NCBI RefSeq assembly: GCF_900111375.1
Contig: NZ_FOHB01000002.1
Location: 212,992-276,991 of the forward strand
Reading direction: 5' to 3'
Source: Pedococcus cremeus
Lineage (GTDB): Bacteria > Actinomycetota > Actinomycetes > Actinomycetales > Dermatophilaceae
DNA: 64,000 nt
Under the pieces are notes generated by a model. The model saw only the letters and a list, made by a program, of their open reading frames with translations, was not told where the DNA came from and ran no database searches. The position numbers and the translations under genes are program-made. Shown here piece by piece: positions 24,762 to 33,744 of this stretch (positions within the stretch are counted from its first letter, which is position 1; the number at the start of each line of letters is the position of its first letter).

Positions 24762-26141
24762 GTGGTCGACGTGGACAGACTGACAGCAGACGATCAGATC
24801 GTGCTCCTGGCCGACGACAGATGGCCCCAGGACGTCGGCCTGCTCGCCCTGTTGGACGGCGCCTCGCTGGTAGGTGACGACGGGCAGGTTGTGTTGGACG
24901 CGGTGCGCGCATGGATCGAGACCCGCCTGGACGCGGTCCCGCGACTGCGGCAAGTGCTGTGGGTTCCGACGCGTGTCGTGGGCAGACCCGTGTGGGTCGA
25001 TGACGCCCAGTTCGACCTTCGCCACCACGTCCGCACTGCAACCGTCGCGCCGCCCGGCGACGAGGCCCAGCTCCTGGCGACTGTGGAACGGTTGCGGCGG
25101 TGCACTCTCGACAGGTCGAGGCCCTTGTGGGAGCTATGGCTTCTGGCCGGGCTGCCCGAGGACCGTGTCGGCTTGTTCGCCAGGGTCCACCATGTCGCGT
25201 GTGACGGTCTGGCCGGGATCACGACCTTCGGCAGCCTCTTGTCCACGGTCGCGCCGACGACTGGGCGGCCATGGGAACCGTCACCCCCGCCGACCCGCCG
25301 AGAGCTGATGACCGACAACCTACGGCGGACGGCGGACTTGCTTCGTCGCACCGCCACCCCGGCCATGCACCCCGCACGGACGGCTCGACGGGCTCGCGCC
25401 GCCTGGCCACCGATACACGATCTGTTCACTGGCGAACCAGGACCGCAGACCAGCCTGAACCGGCTCGTCGGGACCGGCCGCACCTTCGCGCTGGCCCGCG
25501 CCGAGCTCGACCTCGTCTACGGCACGGCCAGGGCGCACCACGCGACCATCAACGACGTGCTGCTGACCGCGGTCGCTGGTGGTGTTCGCGAGCTGTTGCG
25601 CCAGCGAGGAGAACCGGCTCACGATCTGATCCTGCCCATCTACGTGCCCGTGTCGCTGCGCGAGGACCGGCACGCCGAGCAGACGGGGAACCGGCTCAGC
25701 CAGATCGTCCTTCCGCTTCATCTCGACGCGGCCGCCCCGGGCACCAAGCTGGAGCAGATCGCCGCGGACACCCGCCGTCGCAAGGCGATGCCGCACCCGC
25801 CGCTGGGGTCAGTCTTCCGCGGCCGGTTGCTCGGCCACGCGATGCTGAGGCTAGTGGCCGGGAAGCGGGTCAACCTGACCAGCGCCGACCTGGTCGGGCC
25901 TCCGACTCCGCTGAGCCTTGGTGACGCACCGCTGCTCGAGATGTTTCCCCTGCTGAACCTCATCGGCAACGTGACGCTCGGCGTCTCCGCGATCTCCTAC
26001 CGAGGGCAGCTGAACATGATGGCGGTGGGGGATGCCGACACCTACCCCGACCTGGATGTCTTTGCCCTCGGGTTCCGTCGAGAGCTGCACGCACTCACCC
26101 AGCCCGTGACGGCTGCCTCCTCGGGGGAGGCCGCGCGATGA
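24762..26141 (+). CDS. Wax ester synthase / diacylglycerol acyltransferase (WS/DGAT)
   Basis: 459 residues. The acyltransferase active site HHxxxDG is complete at 143-149 (HHVACDG). The N-terminal LTADDQIVLL and the later region (RHAEQTGNRLSQIVLPL) match the bifunctional WS/DGAT family that makes triacylglycerol or wax esters from acyl-CoA in actinobacteria. It is membrane-associated without clear transmembrane helices. GTG 24762 or GTG 24771 follows GGAGGAG. The 3' end overlaps the second serine hydrolase (ATGA), so that hydrolase may act on the same lipid. Confidence 0.9.
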   Translation: MVDVDRLTADDQIVLLADDRWPQDVGLLALLDGASLVGDDGQVVLDAVRAWIETRLDAVPRLRQVLWVPTRVVGRPVWVDDAQFDLRHHVRTATVAPPGDEAQLLATVERLRRCTLDRSRPLWELWLLAGLPEDRVGLFARVHHVACDGLAGITTFGSLLSTVAPTTGRPWEPSPPPTRRELMTDNLRRTADLLRRTATPAMHPARTARRARAAWPPIHDLFTGEPGPQTSLNRLVGTGRTFALARAELDLVYGTARAHHATINDVLLTAVAGGVRELLRQRGEPAHDLILPIYVPVSLREDRHAEQTGNRLSQIVLPLHLDAAAPGTKLEQIAADTRRRKAMPHPPLGSVFRGRLLGHAMLRLVAGKRVNLTSADLVGPPTPLSLGDAPLLEMFPLLNLIGNVTLGVSAISYRGQLNMMAVGDADTYPDLDVFALGFRRELHALTQPVTAASSGEAAR

Positions 26142-27643
26142 CGCCCAACGACCCCATCGGCGCCGCCACCTCCGCCCCGCTGCGCGCCGCCGAACTGGGC
26201 CGCGTCGTCTCCGACTGCCTGCGACGGTGGCCCTCGGCCGGGGTGGCAGTCGCCATCGTCGGGGACGGGAGCCCAGCCACGTACCTCTGCCAAGGCGTCT
26301 CCGACGTGCGCTCGGGAAGACCGGTGACCGAGCACTCGGTCTTCCGGATCGGGTCGCTGACAAAGACGGTCACGGCGGTCGCCGTGATGCAGTTGCACGA
26401 GCAGGGACTGATCGACCTCGACGCACCCGCGAACGACTACCTTCGCGGCTTCCAGCTCGTGCCCGCGCAGGAACACTTCGGGCCGGCCACGGTTCGGCAC
26501 CTGTTGACGCACACTGCCGGCGTCGGGTACTGGCGGAGGCGATCGGACCTGCTGCTCCGCCCCGGCGCCGGCTCAGGCGTCACGGCTCGCTCCTTCGTGC
26601 CGCTCGCCGAGTACTACCAGGACGGCATACCGGTCGACGTCGAACCCGGAACCCGGTGGTCCTACAGCAACCACGGCTTCGCAGCCTTGGGGCAGATCGT
26701 CGAGGACGTCTCTGGTGAGCCGTTCGACCACTACCGTCGTGACCACGTGTTCAACCCACTCGGGATGCGCCACACCAGCCTCCTGCTGTCCGAGCAGCTG
26801 CGGCAGGAGCTTGCCACCGGGTACACACTCGCCCGTGGCGGACTGTCCGCTGTCGCGCATCGTGACGTGCCCACCCCCGGCGGCGGCGGGCTCTACTCGA
26901 CGCCGGCCGACATGGCGCAGTACCTCACCGCGTTGCTGCACGGCGGCGCCAACGACCACGGGAGGGTTCTCGTCGCGGACACCGTCGCGACGATGTTCCG
27001 GCCGCACTTCCGGCCCGACCCTCGCATACCCGGTATGGCGCTCGCGTTCGAGCCGCACGCGGAGTCGGATCGGGTGCTCATCGGCAAGGGGGGCACCATC
27101 GCAGGCTTCCTCTCGGCCCTGGAACTGGCCGTCGAGGAACGCACCGGCGTCGTCGTCCTCACCAACACCGGTGGGCTGGACAACGTGGGCATCGCGGAGC
27201 CGCTCGCGGCCGCACTGACCCGCCGCCTCATCGGCCTGCCAGATGACCCGGTTCGACGCGATCTCGCGCCACATCCCGAGGTGTGGAGGGAGCTGCGTGG
27301 CCGGTACATACCCGACGCCGGACCCGTGACCAACCTGTTCATGCGACTCGGCATGGGCGCCGGACTGCAGGTTGCGGTACACCAACGACAGTTGCTGGTG
27401 AGGCCCCTCAACCCCCTCCCGGGTCGGCACGTTCCAATGCCGCTGGAGCCGGACGACCCTGCGGACCCACGGGTCTTCCGCGTCGAGTTCCCCGACTACG
27501 GCAAGACCTCGCAGGTGGTCTTCACCGGGGAGACACAGCCGCGCCTGCTGCTCGACGTCATCTCCTTCGCGAAGCGTCACCACGGCACACCTCAGGTCCT
27601 TCGGGAACTCAGGAGAGCAGCCTCCTCATCCGTTCGCCGGTGA
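26138..27643 (+). CDS. Beta-lactamase-fold serine hydrolase, paralogue of the 23135 gene
   Basis: 501 residues. Catalytic SLTK is at 73-76, Tyr motif SYSNHGF near 182, and GKGGTIAGFLSAL near 320 in the KTG-like position. No signal peptide. The same C-terminal extension as in the divergent paralogue ends FRVEFPDYGKTSQVVFTG. Coupled to WS/DGAT by a 4-base overlap, it is likely an esterase or lipase acting on acyl esters. The two paralogues flank WS/DGAT in mirror image, suggesting duplication around the acyltransferase. Confidence 0.85.
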   Translation: MTPNDPIGAATSAPLRAAELGRVVSDCLRRWPSAGVAVAIVGDGSPATYLCQGVSDVRSGRPVTEHSVFRIGSLTKTVTAVAVMQLHEQGLIDLDAPANDYLRGFQLVPAQEHFGPATVRHLLTHTAGVGYWRRRSDLLLRPGAGSGVTARSFVPLAEYYQDGIPVDVEPGTRWSYSNHGFAALGQIVEDVSGEPFDHYRRDHVFNPLGMRHTSLLLSEQLRQELATGYTLARGGLSAVAHRDVPTPGGGGLYSTPADMAQYLTALLHGGANDHGRVLVADTVATMFRPHFRPDPRIPGMALAFEPHAESDRVLIGKGGTIAGFLSALELAVEERTGVVVLTNTGGLDNVGIAEPLAAALTRRLIGLPDDPVRRDLAPHPEVWRELRGRYIPDAGPVTNLFMRLGMGAGLQVAVHQRQLLVRPLNPLPGRHVPMPLEPDDPADPRVFRVEFPDYGKTSQVVFTGETQPRLLLDVISFAKRHHGTPQVLRELRRAASSSVRR

Positions 27644-27678
27644 CACCGACCCGGCTTCCGCTCGCTGGGAGGAGCGGC

Positions 27679-29013
27679 ATGCAGTCGGAGAAGCTGAAGA
27701 CCGCCATCGAGCACGAGGTGGACACCCGTTCCGTCGGCCTCGGAGTCTGGCTGCACCGACGGACAGGCGGCAGGATCGCGCGTTTGTGGCGCCGGCGGAC
27801 CATCGTGCTGACGACGATCGGGCGTCGCACCGGACGGCCCCGCACCGTGTTGGTCCAGGCGTTCCAGGACGGTCCCGACGTGTGTGTCGTGGCAGCCAAC
27901 AGCGGGCTGTCGAAACCACCCGGCTGGTACTTCAACCTTCGCGCCGACCCACATGTCGTCGGTGAGCTCGATGGCCGACGGCTGCAGCTGCGCGCCGAAC
28001 AGCTCAGCGACGCCGAAGCCGAACGGCTCTGGTCCGAACGCGTTCTCACCATTGCGCCCAACTACGGCAAGTACGAGCAACGGTCGGGCAGGATCCCGCC
28101 GGTCTTCCGGTTGGTCCCGCAGCAGTCGCCCTCAGGGCCGGCCGACGGCGGCAAGAGGGGGACGGACCGCAGGACGCTGCGACGTGCGCGTGGCCCGCTT
28201 CCGACCAGCCAGATCGCCGACGGGGTGTGGGCCATCGGGCCGTGGGGCTACACACGCACCGTCGTCTACCTCGTCCACTCCGGGACCGGCTGGACCCTGG
28301 TCGATGCCGGCTGGCCCGGAGACGGCCCGAGCGTCGAGGCGGCCGTCGCGACCATCCTCGGGATGCAGAAGCCGCACAGCATCGTGCTGACTCACGTCCA
28401 CCCCGACCACGAAGGGGATTCCCGCAGGCTGGCTGAGCGATGGCGCTGCCCGGTCTGGGTCTCTCGGGCCGAGCTGCCCATCGCCCTGCGCGACTTCGAG
28501 CAGATGCGCGCGACCCCCATGCCGCTGGACCGGTGGCTGGTCCTCCCAGCCATGCAGCTCATAGGCAGGAAGCGTCGCCGGCTGATCTTCGCCGCTGCCA
28601 CGTTGGCGCCAGTGGTCCGCGCCTTCGACCCTGCAACGGGAGTCCCGGACCTGCCCGAGTGGGTTGCCTGGTCCACGCCCGGGCACACCGTCGGCCACGT
28701 CTCCTTCTTCCGGCCACGTGACCGTGTGCTGCTCAGCGGTGACGCCATGGTGACGGCGCGGATCGACACGCTCCGACACCTGATCAGCCGGCGGCCCGGC
28801 CTGTCCGCCCCGCCCTGGTACACCACCGTGGATGCCGACGCCGCGTGCCGGTCGATTCTCCAGCTCGCCCACCTCGCCCCCCAGGTCCTGGGCAGCGGTC
28901 ACGGATCGCCGATGACCGGCAGCAGCACCACTCAAGCCGTGGCTGACTTCGCCGAGCGGACGCGGCGGCAGAGGCGCGGCACCGGGACGTGGCGCAGGAG
29001 GCGCTGGACCTGA
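27679..29013 (+). CDS. Fusion of F420-type nitroreductase (DDN-like) and metallo-beta-lactamase hydrolase
   Basis: 444 residues in two domains. Residues about 20-148 are a deazaflavin (F420)-dependent nitroreductase-family split barrel (TTIGRRTGRPRTVLV, NSGLSKPPGWYFNLRADP). After a basic linker (about 150-172), residues 175-430 form a metallo-beta-lactamase fold with THVHPDHEGD (His239, His241, Asp243, His244), GHTVGHVSF, LSGDAM and GSGHG metal ligands. The two families are usually separate proteins. The fusion suggests an F420H2-linked reduction coupled to hydrolysis of an ester or lactone. ATG 27679 has GGGAGGAG; it lies 35 bases after the serine hydrolase, so it is probably in the WS/DGAT operon. 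The tail is Arg-rich. Confidence 0.87.
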   Translation: MQSEKLKTAIEHEVDTRSVGLGVWLHRRTGGRIARLWRRRTIVLTTIGRRTGRPRTVLVQAFQDGPDVCVVAANSGLSKPPGWYFNLRADPHVVGELDGRRLQLRAEQLSDAEAERLWSERVLTIAPNYGKYEQRSGRIPPVFRLVPQQSPSGPADGGKRGTDRRTLRRARGPLPTSQIADGVWAIGPWGYTRTVVYLVHSGTGWTLVDAGWPGDGPSVEAAVATILGMQKPHSIVLTHVHPDHEGDSRRLAERWRCPVWVSRAELPIALRDFEQMRATPMPLDRWLVLPAMQLIGRKRRRLIFAAATLAPVVRAFDPATGVPDLPEWVAWSTPGHTVGHVSFFRPRDRVLLSGDAMVTARIDTLRHLISRRPGLSAPPWYTTVDADAACRSILQLAHLAPQVLGSGHGSPMTGSSTTQAVADFAERTRRQRRGTGTWRRRRWT

Positions 29014-29032
29014 GGGAGGCGCTGGACCTGAG
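28997..29032. repeat. Perfect 18-bp tandem duplication at a stop codon
   Basis: GGAGGCGCTGGACCTGAG occurs twice in direct succession (28997-29014, 29015-29032). The TGA of the DDN-MBL gene lies in the first copy. The unit is a multiple of three, so it would not have changed frame; the second copy is untranslated. Confidence 0.9.
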
Positions 29033-29277
29033 CCCGGGTGCGGCCTGAGCCAACGGGCGTCGGGGGCCCGAGCCGGAACTTCGCCTGCATCGCGCCTCCG
29101 TTCTCGAACAGCCGGGATCCGATGCTCGCTCTCTCACCTTCCGCGGGAGGAAGGGACCTAGGTCTCAGCTGACGGTGGTCCACGACGAGCGACCCACCGC
29201 GGGAAAGAGGCAGTGCGCCGACTCGCGGGCTTCGTAGGGCAGTTGTCGGGAGGGTCGGTTTCGGTCATGCTGCGCTG

Positions 29278-29970
29278 ATGCCGGATAACGAGGATTTCAA
29301 CCGCGAGCTCGCGGCCGCGGCGCGGGAGATGCAGGACGAGGACGGCAGCAGGCAAGCGATGGAGCGGGCGGTAGCGATCGCGACAAAGATCCTGCCCGGT
29401 TGCGATGCCGCCGGCGTGTGCGTGGTCTACCCGGGCCAGCGCGTGGACACCCATGCCACGAGCGACGATGTGCTTCGCCAGGTCGACTCACTGCAACACG
29501 AGCTCCAGGAGGGTCCGTGCCTCGACGCGTTGCGGCTGCAGGACACCGTTCAGAGCAGCGATTTGTCCACCGATGAGCGCTGGCCCCGATGGGGCCCTGA
29601 GGTCGTCCGTCGGCTGGGACTCTTCAGCATCGTCAGCTACCGCTTGTTCTCCACCGGCGACAATCTCGGCGCGTTGAACCTCTATGGCAAGGGAAAGGCG
29701 GCATTCACCACCGATGACGTCCACGACGGCATGGCTCTCGCGGCCCACGTCGGCGTGGCCCTGGCGGGCGCCCAGGAAGTTGAGAACCTGGAGAAGGCCC
29801 TTGCAGGCAGAACGGTGATCGGTCAAGCCACCGGCATGCTCATGGAGCGGTTTGACCTGTCGCCGGATCGCGCGTTCGGTGTCCTCAGCAGGCTGTCGCA
29901 GCACAGGAACCTTAAACTTCGTCAACTGGCCGAGCAGATCGTGCACACCCGGGAAGTACCGAAGGGGTAG
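29278..29970 (+). CDS. GAF-ANTAR RNA-binding antiterminator
   Basis: 230 residues. A GAF sensor domain (about 15-160; GPCLDALRLQDTVQ, WPRWGPEVVRRLG, VALAGAQEVEN) is followed by an ANTAR domain (about 165-225; RTVIGQATGMLMERFDL, AFGVLSRLSQHRNLKLRQLAEQIV). ANTAR proteins bind paired RNA hairpins and prevent termination. A truncated copy lies at 14070-14388, and a divergent homologue is at 47427. The start ATG 29278 is shared with the truncated copy along with about 45 bases of leader, so the upstream sequence was duplicated too. The ligand is unknown. Confidence 0.9.
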   Translation: MPDNEDFNRELAAAAREMQDEDGSRQAMERAVAIATKILPGCDAAGVCVVYPGQRVDTHATSDDVLRQVDSLQHELQEGPCLDALRLQDTVQSSDLSTDERWPRWGPEVVRRLGLFSIVSYRLFSTGDNLGALNLYGKGKAAFTTDDVHDGMALAAHVGVALAGAQEVENLEKALAGRTVIGQATGMLMERFDLSPDRAFGVLSRLSQHRNLKLRQLAEQIVHTREVPKG

Positions 29971-30019
29971 CCCGCTCCGCACCGTGCCAGGGACGGTGCG
30001 CCACGGCCTGAGCCCCCTG

Positions 30020-30115
30020 AGTTCTTCCAGTTCTGACGCGTCGTGGAGGACCCGCAGACCTGTGGAGGACCCGCAGACCTACGGCAGCGTCGAGGGCTTC
30101 GCCGACGAGGCCGGT
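30020..30115 (+). pseudogene. Remnant of an ABM-family quinol monooxygenase gene
   Basis: Read in pieces, the segment encodes EFF-F followed by VEDPQTYGSVEGFADEAGG, closely matching VEDAQTYVCIEGFADEAAGG of the intact gene at 19643. It has a stop codon, a 19-bp tandem duplication that shifts the frame, and no N-terminal half. It is a decayed fragment left just before the reductase gene. Confidence 0.75.
30043..30080. repeat. Perfect 19-bp tandem duplication
   Basis: GTGGAGGACCCGCAGACCT is repeated head to tail (30043-30061, 30062-30080) inside the ABM remnant and shifts its frame. Confidence 0.9.
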
Positions 30116-30141
30116 GGCGCCGGCGCGCGTACGGTACGGGA

Positions 30142-30804
30142 ATGGACAGCCCGGCGACGAGCAGTGGCCGGGACCGGCCGTACGTCGTCCTGCACGTGGC
30201 CATCACCCTTGATGGCTCGACTGCCGGATTCGTGCCTGACGTGAGTCGCTTCTACGAGTTGGCCGCGGTGTGGCACGAGGACGTCACCCTGGCGGGGGCG
30301 GACACGATCCTGGCCCAGGAGTCCGCGCTGGTCGCCGCGGAGCTGCCGGGGCCCGCACCTGACGGACCAAGGCTGGTGGTCATCGACGGGCGTGGGAGGG
30401 TCAGCGCGTGGGAGGCGCTGCGCGACGCCGGCTACTGGTCTGAGGTGGTCGCGGTACACGCCGACACCACGCCACCCCGTCGCCACGGGCTTTTCGAGAT
30501 CGTCACGGGCGCCGACCGGGTGGACCTCGGTGCGGCGTTGCAGGCGTTGCACCAGCGCTACGGGGCGCGCGTCGTGCGCGTGGACAGCGGTGGCGCACTC
30601 AACGGCGCTCTGCTCGCCAGAGGACTGGTCGACGAGGTCAGCCTCCTGGTCCACCCGTCCCTCGCGGCGGCCGCCGACAGGCGCCCCTGGCATGGCGGCG
30701 GACCCGCCAGGGGGAGCCGCCTGACACTGGTGGCAGCGGAGACCCTCCCGGGCGGACTGGTCTGGTTGCGCCACCGCACATCGCCTGAGGCGCCTTCGAC
30801 GTGA
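30142..30804 (+). CDS. DHFR-fold (RibD C-terminal-like) reductase
   Basis: 220 residues, stand-alone RibD-C/dihydrofolate-reductase-like domain. N-terminal YVVLHVAITLDGSTAG, then ADTILAQESALVAAEL in place of the RibD substrate loop, and VRVDSGGALNGALLARGLVDEVSLLVHPSL at the NADPH end. It is paralogous in fold to the cluster gene at 6034 but clearly divergent. Such proteins reduce varied nitrogen heterocycles or carbonyls. ATG 30142 follows GGTACGGGA, a weak ribosome site. It appears monocistronic. Confidence 0.75.
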   Translation: MDSPATSSGRDRPYVVLHVAITLDGSTAGFVPDVSRFYELAAVWHEDVTLAGADTILAQESALVAAELPGPAPDGPRLVVIDGRGRVSAWEALRDAGYWSEVVAVHADTTPPRRHGLFEIVTGADRVDLGAALQALHQRYGARVVRVDSGGALNGALLARGLVDEVSLLVHPSLAAAADRRPWHGGGPARGSRLTLVAAETLPGGLVWLRHRTSPEAPST

Positions 30805-30829
30805 GGTGGCATCCCATCCGGCAACGCGA

Positions 30830-32617
30830 CTATGGAGCGGCGAGGAGCGATGCCGGGGAGTTGGCGAATCGCGTGCCGGTTTTCCACGTGGTCGGCAGCG
30901 ACGTGAGCGACGTGTGGGCGCTGGTCTGAGCTGGCCCGCCGGTGCCGCCCGGCAGGTCGCGGAACGTGAGCGTCCCTGCCTTGCGGGGCGCCAGCACCGC
31001 AAGCCAGTAGTCGGTTCCGGCGGTCACAGGGGCGGCGGGGACGGTGATGGTGTTCCACGCCCCGCCTTGCGGTGTGGCGATGGTTCCTGTGGTGAGCAGG
31101 GTGCCCGGGTCACCGGAGCTGGTGTTCGTGTACAGGCCCACGGTCACGCTCGTCGCCGCACTCGTGCTGTCCAGGTAGACGCTCACCTTCCCAGCAGCCC
31201 CGGTGCCGACGGCTGTGTATCGGAACGCTTCGGCCATTCCGGCTGGATTCGAGTCCGCAGCTGGCTGCACCTGCTGACTTCCTACGAGGATCGGGCTGAA
31301 GACCCACGCAGCCCCCATGGCGTTGTTGTCGCGGCTCCCGCCGACGAGCAGGGTCTTGCCGTCGGCCGACAGCGACACGCTCCCGAGCTGGCCCTGGCCG
31401 GACTCGTCGCTGGCCGTGAGCTTTCCGCCGTGCTGTAGCCAACCGGCGCCGGACCGGCCGAACGTCCAGGCGGCCCCCACGAAGCTGTCGTCGAACGGGG
31501 CTCCGATCGCAGCCGTCGTGCCGTCTGCGGACAGGGCGACACTCGCGCCGAAGTAGCGGTAGCCGGTGGGCCCGGCGGGAGTGAGCTTGGGGCCCTGCTG
31601 GACCCAGTTGGCACCGGACCGCGCGAAGCCCCACACGGCACCGGCACCGGTGTCGTCGAACGGGCCGCCGATCAGCGCAGTGCCGCCGTCCGCCGAAAGC
31701 GCCACACTCGAACCGAACTCGCTGCGGTTCAGGGTTTCATCGGTGGGCGTGAACTTGGGGCCGAGCTGGGTCCATTTGCCACCCGAACGGGTGAAGACCC
31801 ATGCCGCCCCCATGAAGCCGTTGTCCCTGGTGCCGCCGAGGAGTGCGACGTCGCCGTCCGCCGACAGCGCAACGCTCGCCAGTCCAGCACCACCCGCCTC
31901 CTCGGTACGCGTCTCGTCGCTGGCGGTGAGCTTCGGTCCTTGCTGAGTCCAGGTCCCACCCGAGCGGGTGAAGATCCACGCGGCGCCGGAGTAGTTGTTG
32001 TCGAACAGGGCCACGACCGCCGCCGTGCCCCCATCCGCCGACAACGCGACGTTGGCACCGAAGGCACCAGCGCCGGCTTCGTCGTTCGCGGTGACCTTTG
32101 CGGCCTGCTTCCAGGTCCCGCCCGAGCGCGTGAACACCCACGCGGCTCCTGAACCGCTGTCACCGTAGCCTCCGACGAGGGCGGTGTTGCCGTCCGCAGA
32201 GAGAGACACCGAGGTGCCGAATCGGGCTTGACCGACCACATTGCTCGGCGTGAGCTTGGACCCCTGCTGAGCCCAGACTCCTCCTGCGCGGGTGAACACC
32301 CAGGCAGCCCCTCCGCCAGAGCTGTCGCCTGAACCGCCGACCAGCGCGGTGTTGCCGTCCGCGGACACCGACACACTTCCACCGAACTCGCCCGGTCCAC
32401 TCTCGTCGCCGGCGGTGAGCTTGGGGCCCTGCTGGACGAACAGCCCGCTCCGGGCGGTTGACGCGGCGAGAGGTGCAGACTCGAAGGCATCAGCAGAGGC
32501 TGCAGCCGAAAGGCCAGCGACACAGACGCACATCGCACCGGCGATGCCGTGCGTGAGCCTGCTTCGCAAGGGCTTGGCACACTTCGTGCGCACCGAGGAG
32601 ATCGAACGAGCGCGCAT
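30830..32617 (-). CDS. Secreted FG-GAP-like repeat protein with C-terminal jelly-roll-like module
   Basis: 595 residues. An Arg-rich start and hydrophobic stretch (about 22-45) form a signal peptide. Seven tandem repeats of about 50 residues follow, each with ASVALSADGxTA and GAAWVFTRSGGxW, typical of a seven-bladed FG-GAP-like beta propeller. From about residue 455 comes a 140-residue module (AGMAEAFRYTA, AGKVSVYLD, GGAWNTI, TDYWLAVL) that also occurs in the glycosidase at 36997. It is predicted to be extracellular and adhesive or glycan-binding; no enzyme motif was found. ATG 32617 has GGAGGGGG. Its promoter region faces an octanucleotide array. Confidence 0.82.
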   Translation of the reverse strand: MRARSISSVRTKCAKPLRSRLTHGIAGAMCVCVAGLSAAASADAFESAPLAASTARSGLFVQQGPKLTAGDESGPGEFGGSVSVSADGNTALVGGSGDSSGGGAAWVFTRAGGVWAQQGSKLTPSNVVGQARFGTSVSLSADGNTALVGGYGDSGSGAAWVFTRSGGTWKQAAKVTANDEAGAGAFGANVALSADGGTAAVVALFDNNYSGAAWIFTRSGGTWTQQGPKLTASDETRTEEAGGAGLASVALSADGDVALLGGTRDNGFMGAAWVFTRSGGKWTQLGPKFTPTDETLNRSEFGSSVALSADGGTALIGGPFDDTGAGAVWGFARSGANWVQQGPKLTPAGPTGYRYFGASVALSADGTTAAIGAPFDDSFVGAAWTFGRSGAGWLQHGGKLTASDESGQGQLGSVSLSADGKTLLVGGSRDNNAMGAAWVFSPILVGSQQVQPAADSNPAGMAEAFRYTAVGTGAAGKVSVYLDSTSAATSVTVGLYTNTSSGDPGTLLTTGTIATPQGGAWNTITVPAAPVTAGTDYWLAVLAPRKAGTLTFRDLPGGTGGPAQTSAHTSLTSLPTTWKTGTRFANSPASLLAAP

Positions 32618-32760
32618 CAGGGTCCCCCTCCAAGCGCAAGTGTTCAGGTGCGTTCGAGGCTAGGGGCAACGTTCGACCACGGTCCTCGGCCGCAAGGCGT
32701 ACTCAGGGCACCGACTCGTCGCACGTCCGCAACCGGATCTGTCGCTGGCCGTTGACCATC

Positions 32761-32867
32761 CCCTCGGACCCTCGGACCCTCGGACCCTCGGACCCTCGGA
32801 CCCTCGGACCCTCGGACCCTCGGACCCTCGGACCCTCGGACCCTCGGACCCTCGGACCCTCGGACCC
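32761..32867. repeat. Octanucleotide tandem array, 13.4 copies
   Basis: Perfect head-to-tail copies of CCCTCGGA fill 107 bases in the 338-base region between the divergent FG-GAP protein and lipoprotein genes. Translated frames are open in every direction because the unit has no stop, so open frames through it are not evidence of coding. Copy number is likely to vary by slipped-strand mispairing. Confidence 0.97.
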
Positions 32868-32955
32868 GCGGCCGGCTGCCCAGACCGCGTCACGCTGCCC
32901 AAGGAGGCGTCTCGGGTCGTGCCAACCTGCGGGTCTTGGTGCGCGTCTAGGGGGC

Positions 32956-33570
32956 ATGAACCTGGCGATCCCTCGTGTGATGGGAGCGGCTGCATCAGCC
33001 GTCCTCCTCGCTGGCTGCGGGACGGGCGCGGCCCCGAGGTCCCACTCTGCTGCAACGGCACCTCCCACCAGTTCGACGTCGCGGATGATCACCTCAGGAA
33101 GTCCGTCGTCGGCGCGACCCTCCACCTCGGGCCATTCCCTCACGCCTTGTGGGGTGCCCTTCCTCCGCGCGTCGACCGCGACCGTGGAGGGCGCCGCGGG
33201 CTCGCGGTACCTCACCATCCGCCTGACCAACGGGAGCAGCTCTTCCTGCCACATGGTCGGATACCCGGGGGTGTCCATCGTCGCCCGGGACCGCCGCAGC
33301 CAGGTCGGAGCTGCCGCGAACCGCGACACGTCCGCCCGGCCCGTCGGCGTCACGCTTCCGCCGCACGGCAGCACCACCTTCGTTCTGAGAGTCACACAGG
33401 CGCTCAACTATCCCGCCACGACCTGCCAGCCGGTGGACGCCTACGGCTACCGGATCTACCCGCCCGGCAGCAGGACCGCCCTGTTGCTTGCCGACCCGGA
33501 CCTCACGGGTTGTGCCAAGCCTGCGGTGCGGCTCATGGTGGTGCGGCCCGTCGGGATCCCGGCCCTCTGA
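32956..33570 (+). CDS. DUF4232-type secreted lipoprotein
   Basis: 204 residues. The signal peptide ends in lipobox LLAGC (Cys21), then comes a Ser/Thr/Pro-rich spacer to about residue 60 and a beta-sandwich domain with LTIRLTNGSSSSCHMVGYPGV, PHGSTTFVLRV and a C-terminal Cys pair, the pattern of DUF4232 proteins. It is attached to the outer face of the membrane. ATG 32956 has GGGGGC upstream. Function unknown; the family is common in actinobacteria, sometimes beside envelope-stress genes. Confidence 0.82.
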   Translation: MNLAIPRVMGAAASAVLLAGCGTGAAPRSHSAATAPPTSSTSRMITSGSPSSARPSTSGHSLTPCGVPFLRASTATVEGAAGSRYLTIRLTNGSSSSCHMVGYPGVSIVARDRRSQVGAAANRDTSARPVGVTLPPHGSTTFVLRVTQALNYPATTCQPVDAYGYRIYPPGSRTALLLADPDLTGCAKPAVRLMVVRPVGIPAL

Positions 33571-33744
33571 GCCGGGTGGAACGGGACCAGGGTCGTCGGC
33601 CACTGCCCATGGCGAGTCGTGCCAGCGGAAGGCGGATGGGCGGTCTCGCGTAAGGCGTCCGAGTCCACGGCGCGACCGGCGTAGTCTCGTTGGTGTCGCT
33701 TCTCAGGCCCGCCGGGGTCTGTGACTGAGTTGAGGTCGTCCACC

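Noticed and set aside
32761-32867. Tandem array considered as a CRISPR array
   Set aside because: Units are 8 bases and contiguous with no spacers and no cas genes nearby.
32752-33570. Long open frame through the octanucleotide array, joined to the lipoprotein
   Set aside because: The repeat unit has no stop in any frame, so openness is automatic. The real start is ATG 32956 with a signal peptide and lipobox.
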